Positions 50,802 through 60,548 of a DNA stretch of 64,000 nt are shown piece after piece. How positions within the stretch are numbered: the stretch's first letter is position 1; every line of letters starts with the position of its first letter. The notes under the pieces were generated by a model. That model was not told the origin of the DNA, made no database searches, and was given only the letters and a program-made list of their open reading frames with translations. Origin of the DNA: Krasilnikovia cinnamomea (GTDB lineage Bacteria; Actinomycetota; Actinomycetes; Mycobacteriales; Micromonosporaceae); assembly GCF_004217545.1 (NCBI RefSeq), contig NZ_SHKY01000001.1, positions 3,410,001 through 3,474,000 of the forward strand, given 5' to 3'. The translations under genes and the position numbers were made by a program.

Positions 50802-53800
50802 ATGTTCCGGGACGTGTCGGGCGATCTTCGGGACGACAGGGCCGCGAACCACGATGTGGGCCAGCCCGAGGTGACGTTCGGACTTCTCGGACCGCTGACG
50901 GTCTCCGTCGGCGACGTGCCGGTCATCGTCGGCGCGGCGAAGATGCGGGCCCTCCTGGCGAGCCTGCTGCTGCGGCGGGGCGAGGTGTTGTCCGTCGACT
51001 CGCTCGTGGAGCGACTCTGGGGTGATGACCTGCCGTCGGACGCCCGCAACGCGGTCCAGACCTACATCCGCAGGCTGCGCACCCTGCTCGGCACCGCCCG
51101 ATCCATCATCGTGACGAGCCCGCCGGGCTACTACATCGACGTCCCGCCCAGCGCGGTCGACATCGACCGGTTTCGCGCCCACGTGCAACTGGCTGGCTCG
51201 GCGCAAGCCCGCGGAGACATCGAAGCGGAGGTCCGGGAGCTGCGGGCCGGACTTGCGCTCTGGCGAGGAACGCCGCTGTCCGACGTGAGCTCCGAGTCGC
51301 TGCACCGCGACGAGCAGCCACTGTTGATCGAAGAGCGTTTGCAGGCCCTGGAACGACGGATAGACGCCGATCTAAGAGCTGGCCGCCAGGTTGAGGTGAT
51401 TGCGGAACTGCGAGCCCTGACCACCGAGTTCCCGCTCCGCGAGCGCCTCTGGCATCACCTGATTCTGGCGCTGTACCGCTCCCACCGGCAGGCCGAGGCG
51501 CTGAACGCCTTCCGCGACGTGAGCGCCCTGCTCCGCGAGGAGCTCGGTGTCGATCCCTGCGGTGAGCTGACCCAACTCCATCACCGGATTCTCACCGCCG
51601 ATCCATCGCTGCACCCGCCCAGCCACGCGGCGGCCGGCAGCTGGGTGGCCCCCAGCCAGCTACCTCCCGAGGTCAACGATTTCGTCGGCCGTGCCGAGCT
51701 GGTCGATCGTGTGACGTCGCAGGTCGCCCGGCCACCCCAGGCGAGCGGCGGGCTGCCGCTGGTCGTCCTGTCCGGACCGCCGGGCGTCGGCAAGACCGAA
51801 CTGGCGCTCCACGTTGCCCACCGACTCCGGAACGATTTCCCGGACGGTCAGCTCTTCGTGAACCTGCGAGGGTTCTCGTCCGACGCATCGGTCCGGCCGG
51901 AGGAGGCGCTAAGCGGATTCCTGAGTGCCCTCGGAGCCCCCGCCAATCGGGTGCCACACAACCCGGACCAGCAGCGCGCCCTGTTCCGTTCGATGCTGGC
52001 CGGACGACGAGTCCTCCTAGTGCTCGACAACGCGGGCTCCCCCGAACAGGTGCGGCCGCTGCTGCCGGGCTCACCCAGCTGCTCAGTGATCGTGACCAGC
52101 CGAGACAACCTGTCCGGCCTCTCCGCCGTCAACGGCGCTCATCGCGTGCCGGTTGATCCGGTGACCGCACTCGAGGCAGAGGCGTTGCTGTCGCGGATCA
52201 TCGGTGCTGATCGGATCGACTCGGAGCCGCAGGCGGTGGCCAAACTCGCCACCGCCTGCGGTTTTCTGCCCCTCGCGCTGCGGATCGCCGCGTCGAATGT
52301 CGCCGCGGCGCCGGGACAGACCATTGCCGGACACGCGGAAGACCTGAGATCTGACGACCGGCTCGTCGCACTGACCATTGACGGCGACGATCAGGCGTCC
52401 GTACGGATAGCTTTCGACCACTCGTATCGCGAACTCGAGCCGGAAACCGCCCGCCTGTTTCGCCTCGTAAGCCTCGCGCCCGGGCCCGACTTCGACCGGT
52501 ACACCGCGGCCAGTCTGGCCGGCGTGAGTCCGGCGGTCGCCCGGCGGACGCTTTCCCGGCTTGCCATGGCGAATCTGGTGCAGCACCACGGGTCGGACAG
52601 GTACCGGTTCCATGACTTGATCAGGGAATACGCCACGGCACAGGCGAGCCACGACGGTCCGGAGGCATGTCTTGCCGCCCTTCGGCGACTGCTGGACTAC
52701 TACCTGTGTACCTGCGAGGCGGCCAGCCAACTGCTATACCCGGACCTTCCCCGGCTGCGCAAGGCCGAACAGGCCGCGGCCTCGGTCCGCCCGTCGTGGA
52801 CGGATTCTCTCGAGGCGCTCGACTGGTTGGAGAAGGAGGTGATGAATCTGGTCTCGATCATTCGCGAACCCGCGCTCCAGGAATGCGGAGCGCCGGTGTG
52901 GCTGCTGGCCGACAGCCTGCTCGGGTTCTTCATCCGGCAACGCCAGGACAGCGCGTGGCTGACGACCCTTCAATCGGCGCTCGCCGCCGCGGAGCGGGTC
53001 GGCGACCGGACCGCCACGGCGGCGTTGCAGCGCGGCCGTGGCCGGCTGCATTTCCGGCGCAACGAGTTCGCTGATTCACTCGCGTGTTATCGACGCTCCG
53101 TGGAAATCTCCCGCGAGATCGGTGACCGCGCTGGCGAAGGGCGTGACCTGATCGGTCTGGGCAGTGTGGCCTTCGAAATGCAGGATTACCTGGAGGCGGC
53201 GCGCTACATGGAGGAGGCGCTGCCGCTGCTGCGCGACAGCGGCCACCGCGAGGGTGGGACCACAGCCCTCATGAACCTCGGCATCGCACTGCTCATGCTC
53301 GGGGATGCCGATCGAGGCGTGAAGTGCCTCACCGGCAGCCGGTCGCTCGCGGAGGAGCTCAATCTACGGAACCTGAGCCATCGGGCGACCGCCGGTCTGG
53401 CGATGCTCCAATCGTGGCGGGGCGCGTTCGACGAGGCTGCGAAGGAATTCGAATCGGTCCTGGATAGCTGGACTGAATTGGGGTATGTCGAGGGCCAGGC
53501 AGAGACTCTCCGAAATCTGGCGGAAGTCCGCCTTGAATCGGGCCATGCGGAAGAGGCAATCGATCTGGCGCAGCAGTCACTCGGCCTCGCGGAGCAGGCA
53601 GACGCAAAATGGATGGTGATGGGCGCGCATGTGACACTCGGGGAGGCGCACCTCGCGCTGGGAGATGTCGAAGCCGCACACGAGAGGCTGACCATCGCGG
53701 CAAGCCTCACGGCCCCTGGGTGCGGCTACTGGTACCCGTACACGGTGCTCGGGCTGGCCGGGTGCCGCCGTATCACTGGCGACCACGAGGGGGCTGTCGG

Positions 53801-54020
53801 GCTCGCGCGTGAGGTCGTGGAAAACCAGCGGCCCCGCCTCCGGGCCCGGGCGCACGCCGAGCTCGCCCGGATCGCGTCAGCGCTCGGCAACGACGCCGAG
53901 GCCGTCGACCACGCTCGATTGGCCTGCGACATCAGCGGCGCTTACGGCTATCGGCCGGAGGGGGAGCGCGCCCGTGGCATCCTGCGGGAGCTTCATGAAC
54001 TGCCGCCATCCGACACATAG
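50802..54020 (+). CDS. AfsR/SARP-type large regulator with NB-ARC and TPR domains
   Basis: 1072 residues. N-terminal OmpR-type winged helix (TFGLLGPLTVSVGD, AVQTYIRRLRTLL) and activation domain (VDIDRFRAHVQLAGS), then an NB-ARC ATPase with Walker A LSGPPGVGKTELAL near 325 and Walker B RRVLLVLDNAG near 405, and about 400 residues of TPR-like repeats. Full AfsR-like proteins integrate signals and activate antibiotic genes; many are pleiotropic. It sits between the lanthipeptide locus and the TfuA-YcaO locus on the same strand as the latter. Either could be its target. Confidence 0.9.
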   Translation: MFRDVSGDLRDDRAANHDVGQPEVTFGLLGPLTVSVGDVPVIVGAAKMRALLASLLLRRGEVLSVDSLVERLWGDDLPSDARNAVQTYIRRLRTLLGTARSIIVTSPPGYYIDVPPSAVDIDRFRAHVQLAGSAQARGDIEAEVRELRAGLALWRGTPLSDVSSESLHRDEQPLLIEERLQALERRIDADLRAGRQVEVIAELRALTTEFPLRERLWHHLILALYRSHRQAEALNAFRDVSALLREELGVDPCGELTQLHHRILTADPSLHPPSHAAAGSWVAPSQLPPEVNDFVGRAELVDRVTSQVARPPQASGGLPLVVLSGPPGVGKTELALHVAHRLRNDFPDGQLFVNLRGFSSDASVRPEEALSGFLSALGAPANRVPHNPDQQRALFRSMLAGRRVLLVLDNAGSPEQVRPLLPGSPSCSVIVTSRDNLSGLSAVNGAHRVPVDPVTALEAEALLSRIIGADRIDSEPQAVAKLATACGFLPLALRIAASNVAAAPGQTIAGHAEDLRSDDRLVALTIDGDDQASVRIAFDHSYRELEPETARLFRLVSLAPGPDFDRYTAASLAGVSPAVARRTLSRLAMANLVQHHGSDRYRFHDLIREYATAQASHDGPEACLAALRRLLDYYLCTCEAASQLLYPDLPRLRKAEQAAASVRPSWTDSLEALDWLEKEVMNLVSIIREPALQECGAPVWLLADSLLGFFIRQRQDSAWLTTLQSALAAAERVGDRTATAALQRGRGRLHFRRNEFADSLACYRRSVEISREIGDRAGEGRDLIGLGSVAFEMQDYLEAARYMEEALPLLRDSGHREGGTTALMNLGIALLMLGDADRGVKCLTGSRSLAEELNLRNLSHRATAGLAMLQSWRGAFDEAAKEFESVLDSWTELGYVEGQAETLRNLAEVRLESGHAEEAIDLAQQSLGLAEQADAKWMVMGAHVTLGEAHLALGDVEAAHERLTIAASLTAPGCGYWYPYTVLGLAGCRRITGDHEGAVGLAREVVENQRPRLRARAHAELARIASALGNDAEAVDHARLACDISGAYGYRPEGERARGILRELHELPPSDT

Positions 54021-54339
54021 GACCATTGCCAGTTTGCCTAACAGATTCTGGTCGCCGTGCGCATCGTCGGTAACCGTACGAATACTGTGCGCCAGCACTC
54101 CGGTCAGGTGGTGGGATCGCACCCGCATCCACACACCAGTCCCGGACGAATGTCCGGTACGCGGGTGCGCCCATGACGCCCGGCACCGTCCATTTGCGAG
54201 GATGGTCGTGAGTCACTACCGGCAGTGGCCCATCGTCGCATCCGGTCCCCGCCTCGAGGCCTTGGATGCGAGAGGCAATCGATCATGTGTGATACGTTGT
54301 CGGCCGACTCGCCGTCCAACTGGATTCGGGGGAAGAGAA
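54021..54339. other. Upstream region of the TfuA-YcaO locus
   Basis: About 320 bases between the AfsR-type gene and the 44-residue peptide gene. A candidate -10 element (TGTGATACGTT near 54286-54296) precedes the peptide gene by about 45 bases, and no strong -35 was seen. No other gene is supported. Confidence 0.45.
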
Positions 54340-54474
54340 GTGAAAGAACTGGTTGAGCGACTCCGTGCGCTGCGCACCAACGTGACCCTGGAGAGCGTCT
54401 TCGACAAGCAGACGAGCACTGCGGAATCCTCGAAGAGCTGCGCCGCCACAACGATGGGGTACTCGAAGATGTAG
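54340..54474 (+). CDS. Candidate RiPP precursor peptide (44 aa) of the TfuA-YcaO locus
   Basis: 44 residues from a GTG at 54340 with GGGGGAAGAGA upstream. Residues 1-22 form a charged helix-like leader (KELVERLRALRTN, VTLESVF). The C-terminal part is Ser/Thr-rich and ends in SCAATTMGYSKM: one Cys (34), Ser/Thr at 26, 27, 30, 31, 33, 37, 38 and 42, and Gly40-Tyr41. It is co-oriented with TfuA, which starts 60 bases later. TfuA-YcaO pairs in actinomycetes are tied to thioamide or azoline peptides. I do not recognise this core family. It is short and has no signal peptide, as expected of a RiPP leader-core. Confidence 0.7.
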   Translation: MKELVERLRALRTNVTLESVFDKQTSTAESSKSCAATTMGYSKM

Positions 54475-54534
54475 TGCTCGTCGACGGCATCGTTGGCGTG
54501 TCAGGGCGCCGTGTGTTCGACGTGAGGAAAGCGT

Positions 54535-55920
54535 TTGTCGTTACATGTTTTTGTGGGGCCGACTCTGGCCGCTCGAGATGTTCTGACCGCTGTTCCGGAG
54601 GCGATCCTCCACCCACCGATAGCACACGGCGACCTGCTCCGCCTCGACCCCGAGCCAGGTGACATGGTCGTAATCATCGACGGCTATTTCCACCAGGTCG
54701 CTTCCGTGCGTCACAAGGAGATCCTGCAGACGCTGGCGAGGCGGGTGACGGTGATCGGGTGCAGCAGTCTAGGCGCCCTGCGCGCTGCGGAGCTGGTCCC
54801 GTACGGCATGGTCGGCAACGGTGTCGTGTTCGAGATGTACCGCGCTGGCGCGATCGATGCCGATGACGAGGTGGCCGTCGTTCACGGGGAGGCCCCCGAA
54901 TATCGGAAGTTCGGCATGCCGCTGGTGAGCCTGCGTCACGCGGTGGCGATGGCCCAGCAGGACGGCGCGGTGTCCGCTCCGGAGGGAGCCGGACTCGTCG
55001 CGGCCTGCCGCGGGCTGCCCTATTCCGCACGTAGCTGGCGGGCCGTCGAGGCGGTCCTCTCGCGTGACGACCCAGAGCACGCCGGTGCGGTCCGCCGGCT
55101 CCGCGGCTACCTGGCTCAGCATCCGGAACATGCAGATGTGAAGGCTGCTGACGCCATCGACACGCTGAAACGTCTGGCGGAGCTGGGCGCTCGCCGCTCC
55201 GTTTGCGACGAGGGCTGGATCGACTCACCGCGGTGGCGTAACCGGCTGCTGCACGAGTGGCATGCCGAATTCGCCGGCTCCTGGGTCGACGGCATCCATG
55301 TCAGCGACCGCGCTGTCATGCAGTACCAGCAGATATACCGGAACGATCTGGCTCAGCGATGGTCGACGTTCGCGCTCCGCGGCATTCGTGACGGGGCCGA
55401 GCTTCGTGCCGCGGACGTTCCTGACGGAGGTCTGGAGGCCGCCGTCCTGGCGGTAGCGGCCGCCTACGGCGTCGATGACAGCAGGCTGACGCCGGAGCAG
55501 CGGGCCGAGTGGTTGACTCCGCAGGAGGCCGACGGACTGGAGTCCGACGCCGCGGTGCTGCGCGTGCTGGTACGCAGCTACAGCCCGCCGCGCGGCATCC
55601 TGGACCTGATCGTCGCGGAGCCGGAGCTGGTGACCGACCAGGCCGCGCGGGTGGCGGTTGCGGAGTCGTTCGTGGTCAACGCGGAAGTGGTCAGTTGGGC
55701 GCCGAAGAACGGCCTCGCGTACCTGCGGCACAGTGTCCTTCGAGACCACCTGGCCGCGCGGTGGGGAAGCGATGACGAGCGGTCCCTGACGGCTGCCGCC
55801 CGCGACCGCGGTTTCGTGTCGCTGGTCGAGGCCGTCGAGGCTGTGCGCCCGTTCTTCCTGAGACACCATCTGTCGATGGCTGTGGCCACACCCGCCGCCC
55901 GTCTCGAGGAGCTGACGTGA
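54535..55920 (+). CDS. tfuA: TfuA-like protein, YcaO partner
   Basis: 461 residues from a TTG at 54535 with GAGGAAAG upstream. It has the TfuA core: HVFVGPTLAARDVL at the start, VIIDGYFHQVASVRHKEIL and CSSLGALRAAEL, followed by a longer helical C-terminal half. TfuA is thought to help YcaO by delivering sulphur or freeing it for thioamidation or cyclodehydration. The third codon is TTA, rare in this GC-rich gene, so translation may depend on the leucyl tRNA BldA. The end overlaps the YcaO start (GTGA). Confidence 0.92.
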   Translation: MSLHVFVGPTLAARDVLTAVPEAILHPPIAHGDLLRLDPEPGDMVVIIDGYFHQVASVRHKEILQTLARRVTVIGCSSLGALRAAELVPYGMVGNGVVFEMYRAGAIDADDEVAVVHGEAPEYRKFGMPLVSLRHAVAMAQQDGAVSAPEGAGLVAACRGLPYSARSWRAVEAVLSRDDPEHAGAVRRLRGYLAQHPEHADVKAADAIDTLKRLAELGARRSVCDEGWIDSPRWRNRLLHEWHAEFAGSWVDGIHVSDRAVMQYQQIYRNDLAQRWSTFALRGIRDGAELRAADVPDGGLEAAVLAVAAAYGVDDSRLTPEQRAEWLTPQEADGLESDAAVLRVLVRSYSPPRGILDLIVAEPELVTDQAARVAVAESFVVNAEVVSWAPKNGLAYLRHSVLRDHLAARWGSDDERSLTAAARDRGFVSLVEAVEAVRPFFLRHHLSMAVATPAARLEELT

Positions 55921-57083
55921 GCGTGCCCGTGCGACACGGACAATCCGCTGACCGCAAGGTTTTCCGGGACGGCACGCACCGCGTTCGCACGCCCGAGGAG
56001 ACCTGGAACATCATTGCGCCGCGGTTCGGGCACTACGGCATCACCAGGATCGCGGACGTGACCGGCCTCGACGTGATCGGCATTCCGGTGGCGATGGCGG
56101 TACGGCCGCTGGCGCAGAGTCTGAGCGTCGCGCAGGGCAAGGGCCAGACCATGTTGCTTGCCAAGGTCTCCGCGGCCATGGAGAGCGTCGAGCACTGGCA
56201 TGCGGAACACGCGACCCCGGCGGTCTGCGCGAAGACCGTGCCAGGCCGGGAACTTCACCTGCCCTACGCGCTGTCCAGCCTGGACAGCGAACACGGATGT
56301 CTCGTGACCGACCGCACGCCCTTGGACTGGGCCCGAGCCACCGGCATCGTCACCGGACGCACCGTACCCGTGCCCCTCGATCTGGTGTGCATGGCACGTC
56401 CGGGTCGGCGTCGTTGGAAGCTGACCGGCTTCAAGCTCACCAGCAACGGGCTCGCCGCGGGAAACTCGGTCCCGGAGGCGGCGCTGCATGCGCTCTATGA
56501 GGTGATCGAGCGTGACGCTGTCCAAGGGTGGCCCACCGCCAATCCGGTCCGCTCGGTGGACCCTGAGTCGATCGACGACCCCGGATGTGCGGCGCTGGTG
56601 GCGAAGTTGCGATCGGCCGGCGTGCTTTTCGAGATCGGGTACGTGCCGAGCCGGTTCCGGGTGCCCTGTCTCGCCGTGTGGATCTGGAGCGACGACTTCC
56701 CGGTGACGTGTCTGGGTTTCGGCGCGCATCTCACGCCGGCAGTCGCGCTCTCCCGGGCGTTGACCGAGGCTGCGCAGAGCCGTCTCACGGCGATCACCGG
56801 CAGCCGCGAGGATCTGCCGCCGGTCTACCAGCAGGCGCGGCTCGGCGCAGGCGAGCGGCCGTTCACGGCCGCCGCCACAATGACCTGGGCACAGGTCACC
56901 TCTGATGTCGACGACGCCGCCGACCTGACGGAGGAACTGAAACACCTGAGCACGACGGTCGCCACGGTGGCGGGATGCGAACCCTTGCTCGTAGACCTGA
57001 GCACCGAGGACGACTTCGCGGTGTTGAAGGTCATCGTTCCCGGCACCGGCTCCGATCTCCATCGTTTTCACGCGCCTAGTTAG
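55917..57083 (+). CDS. ycaO: YcaO-domain enzyme (backbone thioamide/azoline formation)
   Basis: 388 residues overlapping the TfuA stop. A stand-alone YcaO fold with ATP-binding motifs KVSAAMESVEHWHAEH near residue 85 and ALYEVIERDAVQGW near residue 195, and ALSRALTEAAQSRLTAI further on. YcaO enzymes activate amide bonds with ATP. With TfuA they make thioamides, and without an Ocin-ThiF or E1 partner such pairs usually do not make classic azole clusters. It probably acts on the small peptide at 54340. The C-terminus is short (HRFHAPS) and not Pro-rich like standalone azoline synthetases. Confidence 0.9.
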   Translation: MSVPVRHGQSADRKVFRDGTHRVRTPEETWNIIAPRFGHYGITRIADVTGLDVIGIPVAMAVRPLAQSLSVAQGKGQTMLLAKVSAAMESVEHWHAEHATPAVCAKTVPGRELHLPYALSSLDSEHGCLVTDRTPLDWARATGIVTGRTVPVPLDLVCMARPGRRRWKLTGFKLTSNGLAAGNSVPEAALHALYEVIERDAVQGWPTANPVRSVDPESIDDPGCAALVAKLRSAGVLFEIGYVPSRFRVPCLAVWIWSDDFPVTCLGFGAHLTPAVALSRALTEAAQSRLTAITGSREDLPPVYQQARLGAGERPFTAAATMTWAQVTSDVDDAADLTEELKHLSTTVATVAGCEPLLVDLSTEDDFAVLKVIVPGTGSDLHRFHAPS

Positions 57084-57092
57084 GAACTGATC

Positions 57093-58148
57093 ATGCTGAA
57101 GGTTCGCGGTGTAGTCCTACCCGAGAGAGAAGAACGGTCGTTCTGGATCGACGGCGACCGCCTGCGCACTGATCCGGTGCCCGGTGGCGACCTGATTGTC
57201 GACGGCGGATGGATCCTGCCCGGTCTGGTGGACGTGCACACCCATCCGGGCACCGAAGGGCCGGATGCCCCGTTTGACGACGCGACGCTGCGTCGACATC
57301 TGACCGACCATCGCGAGGCCGGGGTGTTGCTGGTGCGGACACCGGGCTCCGCCGAGCGGATCCCGGACTGGGTCGACGCCGATCCGGATCTTCCTCGGGT
57401 GCGCTCGGCTGGACCCTGGCTGGCCACGCCCGGCCGGTTCGTTCCCGGGTTCGGCCGGGACGTCACCGAGGCGGAACTGGTCGCCGCGGCCGTAGATGAG
57501 GCCGCTTCCTCCTCAGGGTGGTGCAAGATCATCGGAGACTGGGAGTTCGGCGATCCAGCGCTCCCCCTCGACCTGCTGACCGAGGTCGTCACGGCCGTGC
57601 ATGCGGTGGGCGGGCGGGTGGCCGCCCATTGCCAGACCGCCGAGGGCAGCCGCAACGCGGTGCTGGCCGGGGTGGACAGTCTGGAGCACGGCTGGTATCT
57701 CGACCAGGATCTGCTGGACCGGATGGCCCGCTCCGGTACGGCCCTGGTGCCCACTCTGGGCGTCCTGGGGAACCGGATGACGGAGATCCGGGCCCGTGAA
57801 TCGAGCGCACGCCAGGATTGGCTGCTCAAGGGTTGGGAGGGGACCCTCGCGACCGTTCGCGCCGCCGAGGAGGCCGGCGTGCTCGTCCTGGCAGGTACCG
57901 ACAGTTTCCCGTGCGGCACGATCGCTAATGAGGTGGAGTGGCTGATTCGCGGCGGCATGTCGGCGGAGGCTGCGCTCGCCGCCGCCTCCTGGAAGGCCCG
58001 GTCCTGGCTGGGTTTGCCCGGACTGGTCGACGGCGCGCCCGCTGATCTGGTCGTGTACGACGTCGATCCGACCAGGGACCCCCGGGTGTTGTCCCATCCC
58101 AGCGCCATCATCCTGCGTGGCCGCGTCTTCCGGTCACCGCGCGGTTAA
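57093..58148 (+). CDS. Amidohydrolase-superfamily enzyme
   Basis: 351 residues. An intact metal site in order: HxH in LPGLVDVHTHPG, a possible carboxylated Lys in WCKIIGDW, single His residues in RVAAHCQ and SLEHGWY, and the Asp in LAGTDSFPCG. It resembles the imidazolonepropionase/amidohydrolase group, zinc or iron dependent. It lies nine bases after YcaO, so it belongs to the same operon. Related enzymes in RiPP pathways (for example the bottromycin amidohydrolase) open or proof-read cyclised amidines, and a similar role here is a guess. Confidence 0.85.
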   Translation: MLKVRGVVLPEREERSFWIDGDRLRTDPVPGGDLIVDGGWILPGLVDVHTHPGTEGPDAPFDDATLRRHLTDHREAGVLLVRTPGSAERIPDWVDADPDLPRVRSAGPWLATPGRFVPGFGRDVTEAELVAAAVDEAASSSGWCKIIGDWEFGDPALPLDLLTEVVTAVHAVGGRVAAHCQTAEGSRNAVLAGVDSLEHGWYLDQDLLDRMARSGTALVPTLGVLGNRMTEIRARESSARQDWLLKGWEGTLATVRAAEEAGVLVLAGTDSFPCGTIANEVEWLIRGGMSAEAALAAASWKARSWLGLPGLVDGAPADLVVYDVDPTRDPRVLSHPSAIILRGRVFRSPRG

Positions 58149-58588
58149 AGCGGTCCGCGGACGCCTCCGTAGGATGCGCGTTCCGGCATCGGTGCCCGCT
58201 GACGGTCGAGGCTTGCCAGACCGACACGCCGCCGTTGCGGGGGGCTGCCTGGCTCAAGGGAGCCCCAGTGGTCCGCGTGCCATCGCCGCGACGACGTGGA
58301 GCGTGACGGCCGGACCGTGCCGACATCTTCGCCGTCGTCGCGCCGGACGAGTCCGGGACCGCCCTCCAGCCGCGACGCGAGCGCGCCCCGGTGCTCACCT
58401 CGACATTGACGCAGGTAATCGCACCGGCCTGCCCGCCGCGCCAACGCATCGCCATCACCCGTCAGATGTGCCGTACCGACGAGCCCTCGCAAACGGCCAA
58501 TGACACTCTCCGACCAACACGCGGCCTGCTACTACCCGGCACCGCAGCAACTGCCGTAGTACCGCGGCAGACCTTCCTGGAGGCGATA
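58149..58588. other. Gap between the amidohydrolase and the peptide-binding protein
   Basis: About 440 bases. Open frames on both strands encode low-complexity Arg/Pro sequence and have no recognised domain or good ribosome site. Probably the promoter region of the binding-protein gene. Confidence 0.45.
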
Positions 58589-60283
58589 GTGAGAAGAAGA
58601 ACCGTGCTCGCCGCTTTCGCGGCCGCTCCCGTGGCGGCCGTCGGCGCTTGCTCCAGCGGCACGGCGGGCACCGGCGACACGCCGGGGAAGTCCGTTACCA
58701 ACGACGTCACCCCGACGGCGCGCGACCGGCTCAAGGATGGTGGACAGCTGGTCTGGCCGGTGGCCGACATTCCGGCGAACTTCAACTTCCTGCACCTCGA
58801 CGGCACCCTGCGCGACAACTCCGACATCATCTTCGCGCTCATGCCGTCGATGTACCTCAACGACGCGGCCGGCAACTCGATCTGGAACAGGAACTACCTC
58901 GCCAGGGAACCCCGGTTCGACACCGCTCCGCGTCAGGTGGTCACGTACCGACTCCACGAGAAGGCGACGTGGAACGACGGAACGCCAATTACTTTCGCCG
59001 ACTTCGAGTCGCAATGGAAGGCCCTCAACGGCCGTAATCCGGCGTTCAAGGTCGCCAACTCCAACGGCTACCAGAACATCGCGAGCGTCACCCGCGGCGA
59101 CACTGACAGCGACGTGGTGGTGACCTTCGCGCAGCCCTACACCGACTGGCAGTCCATCTTCGCGCCGCTGTACCCAAAGTCCACCACCTCCGATCCCGAG
59201 ACGTTCAACAATGGGTGGACCAAGCGAATGCCCGGACCCACCGCGGGCCCGTTCCGGTTCGCGGCCCTGGACCAGACAGCGCGCACGGTGACCATCGAAC
59301 GCGACCCGGCATGGTGGGGAAACCCGGCGAAGCTCGACCGGATCATCTACCGGGGCGTCGACGCCAGCGCGGCGGCCGACGCGGTCGCCAACGGCGAGGC
59401 GGACTTCTACGAAATCGCGGCTAACGCCAGCCTGTACAGCCGCGCAATGCAGATGAACGGCAGGGTCAATCTGAAACGCGCCGGTGCGCCGTTCTACCGG
59501 CACATCACCATCAACGGCGCTAGGCCGCACCTGGCCGACGTCCGAGTCCGGCAGGCACTCGCGATGGCGATCGACCGCGCAGCCATAGCCCGGGCACTGC
59601 TCGGCCCCTTGGGCTTCCAGCCACAGGTTCTCAACAACCGCATTTACATGCTCAACCACGCGAAGTACCGGGACAACGCGGGGAACATAGGTGCCTATCG
59701 TCCGGATGCGGCGAACGCGCTCCTCGACGAGGCCGGTTGGCGGCTGTCCGGCACCACCCGGTCCAAGAACGGCGCGGCCCTGACCATCGACCTTGTCATC
59801 TCCGCTGGCGTCGCGGAAAGCAAGGTGGAGTCCGAACTCGTCAGGTCGATGCTCGCGCGGGTCGGGGTCGCGGTCACCGTCCGCGCCGTCCCGGCCGGCG
59901 ACATGTTCAGCAGGTACGTCATTCCCGGAAACTTCGACATGGCGGCGTTCACCTGGGGCGGTCGGCCCTACCCCATCAGCATCAATCAGTCGATCTTCGC
60001 AGAACCGAAGAAGGACGCCAACGGTCAGCTCGCCGTACAGCAGAACTACGCGAGATCCGGGTCTGCGGAGATCGACGACCTGTTCCGGGCTGCGACCGCC
60101 GAGCTGAATCCCGAGCGGGCCGCCGAGATGGCCAATCGAATCGACGGGAAACTGTGGCAGGTCCTGCCCAACCTGCCCCTGTATCAACGTCCCGACGTGT
60201 GGGTGGTTCGCACCGGCTTGGTCAACTTCGGCGCGTTCGCCTACGCAAGCAAGGTGTACGAGGACATCGGTTGGCTTGCATGA
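58589..60283 (+). CDS. Oligopeptide ABC transporter solute-binding protein
   Basis: 564 residues from a GTG at 58589 with CTGGAGGCG upstream. The N-terminus has a twin-arginine-like MRRRTVLAAFAAAPVAAVGAC with lipobox AVGAC. The SBP_bac_5 fold follows: YRLHEKATWNDGTPITFADF, YPKSTTSDPETFNNGW, RRPDAANALLDEAGW. It binds oligopeptides for uptake outside the membrane. Its permeases probably are those at 62203 and 63212. It starts 440 bases after the RiPP operon, which could bring back peptide products or signals, but ordinary nutrition is equally likely. Confidence 0.92.
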   Translation: MRRRTVLAAFAAAPVAAVGACSSGTAGTGDTPGKSVTNDVTPTARDRLKDGGQLVWPVADIPANFNFLHLDGTLRDNSDIIFALMPSMYLNDAAGNSIWNRNYLAREPRFDTAPRQVVTYRLHEKATWNDGTPITFADFESQWKALNGRNPAFKVANSNGYQNIASVTRGDTDSDVVVTFAQPYTDWQSIFAPLYPKSTTSDPETFNNGWTKRMPGPTAGPFRFAALDQTARTVTIERDPAWWGNPAKLDRIIYRGVDASAAADAVANGEADFYEIAANASLYSRAMQMNGRVNLKRAGAPFYRHITINGARPHLADVRVRQALAMAIDRAAIARALLGPLGFQPQVLNNRIYMLNHAKYRDNAGNIGAYRPDAANALLDEAGWRLSGTTRSKNGAALTIDLVISAGVAESKVESELVRSMLARVGVAVTVRAVPAGDMFSRYVIPGNFDMAAFTWGGRPYPISINQSIFAEPKKDANGQLAVQQNYARSGSAEIDDLFRAATAELNPERAAEMANRIDGKLWQVLPNLPLYQRPDVWVVRTGLVNFGAFAYASKVYEDIGWLA

Positions 60284-60548
60284 TCCTGACGTGACGCGCA
60301 AGGACGGCGACAGCGCGGCGACAGCGGTGGTCGGTACACATGAGATCAAGTGGCACGTCCAGCCGGGGGACAACGGGGAGAGCCGCTGAGGTGGTCGGGT
60401 TGCGACTCGGGGGACCGCCTCAGCGCAAATCCGCAGACCCACGCAGCGGCAGGCAACCCTTCCCGGTTGGGCAGCCACTTGCCCTTCTTGTCCGGTGTGC
60501 GGCCCGCCCCACCGGCGAGGACCACGCATACACGAACCGGGGGACCTC

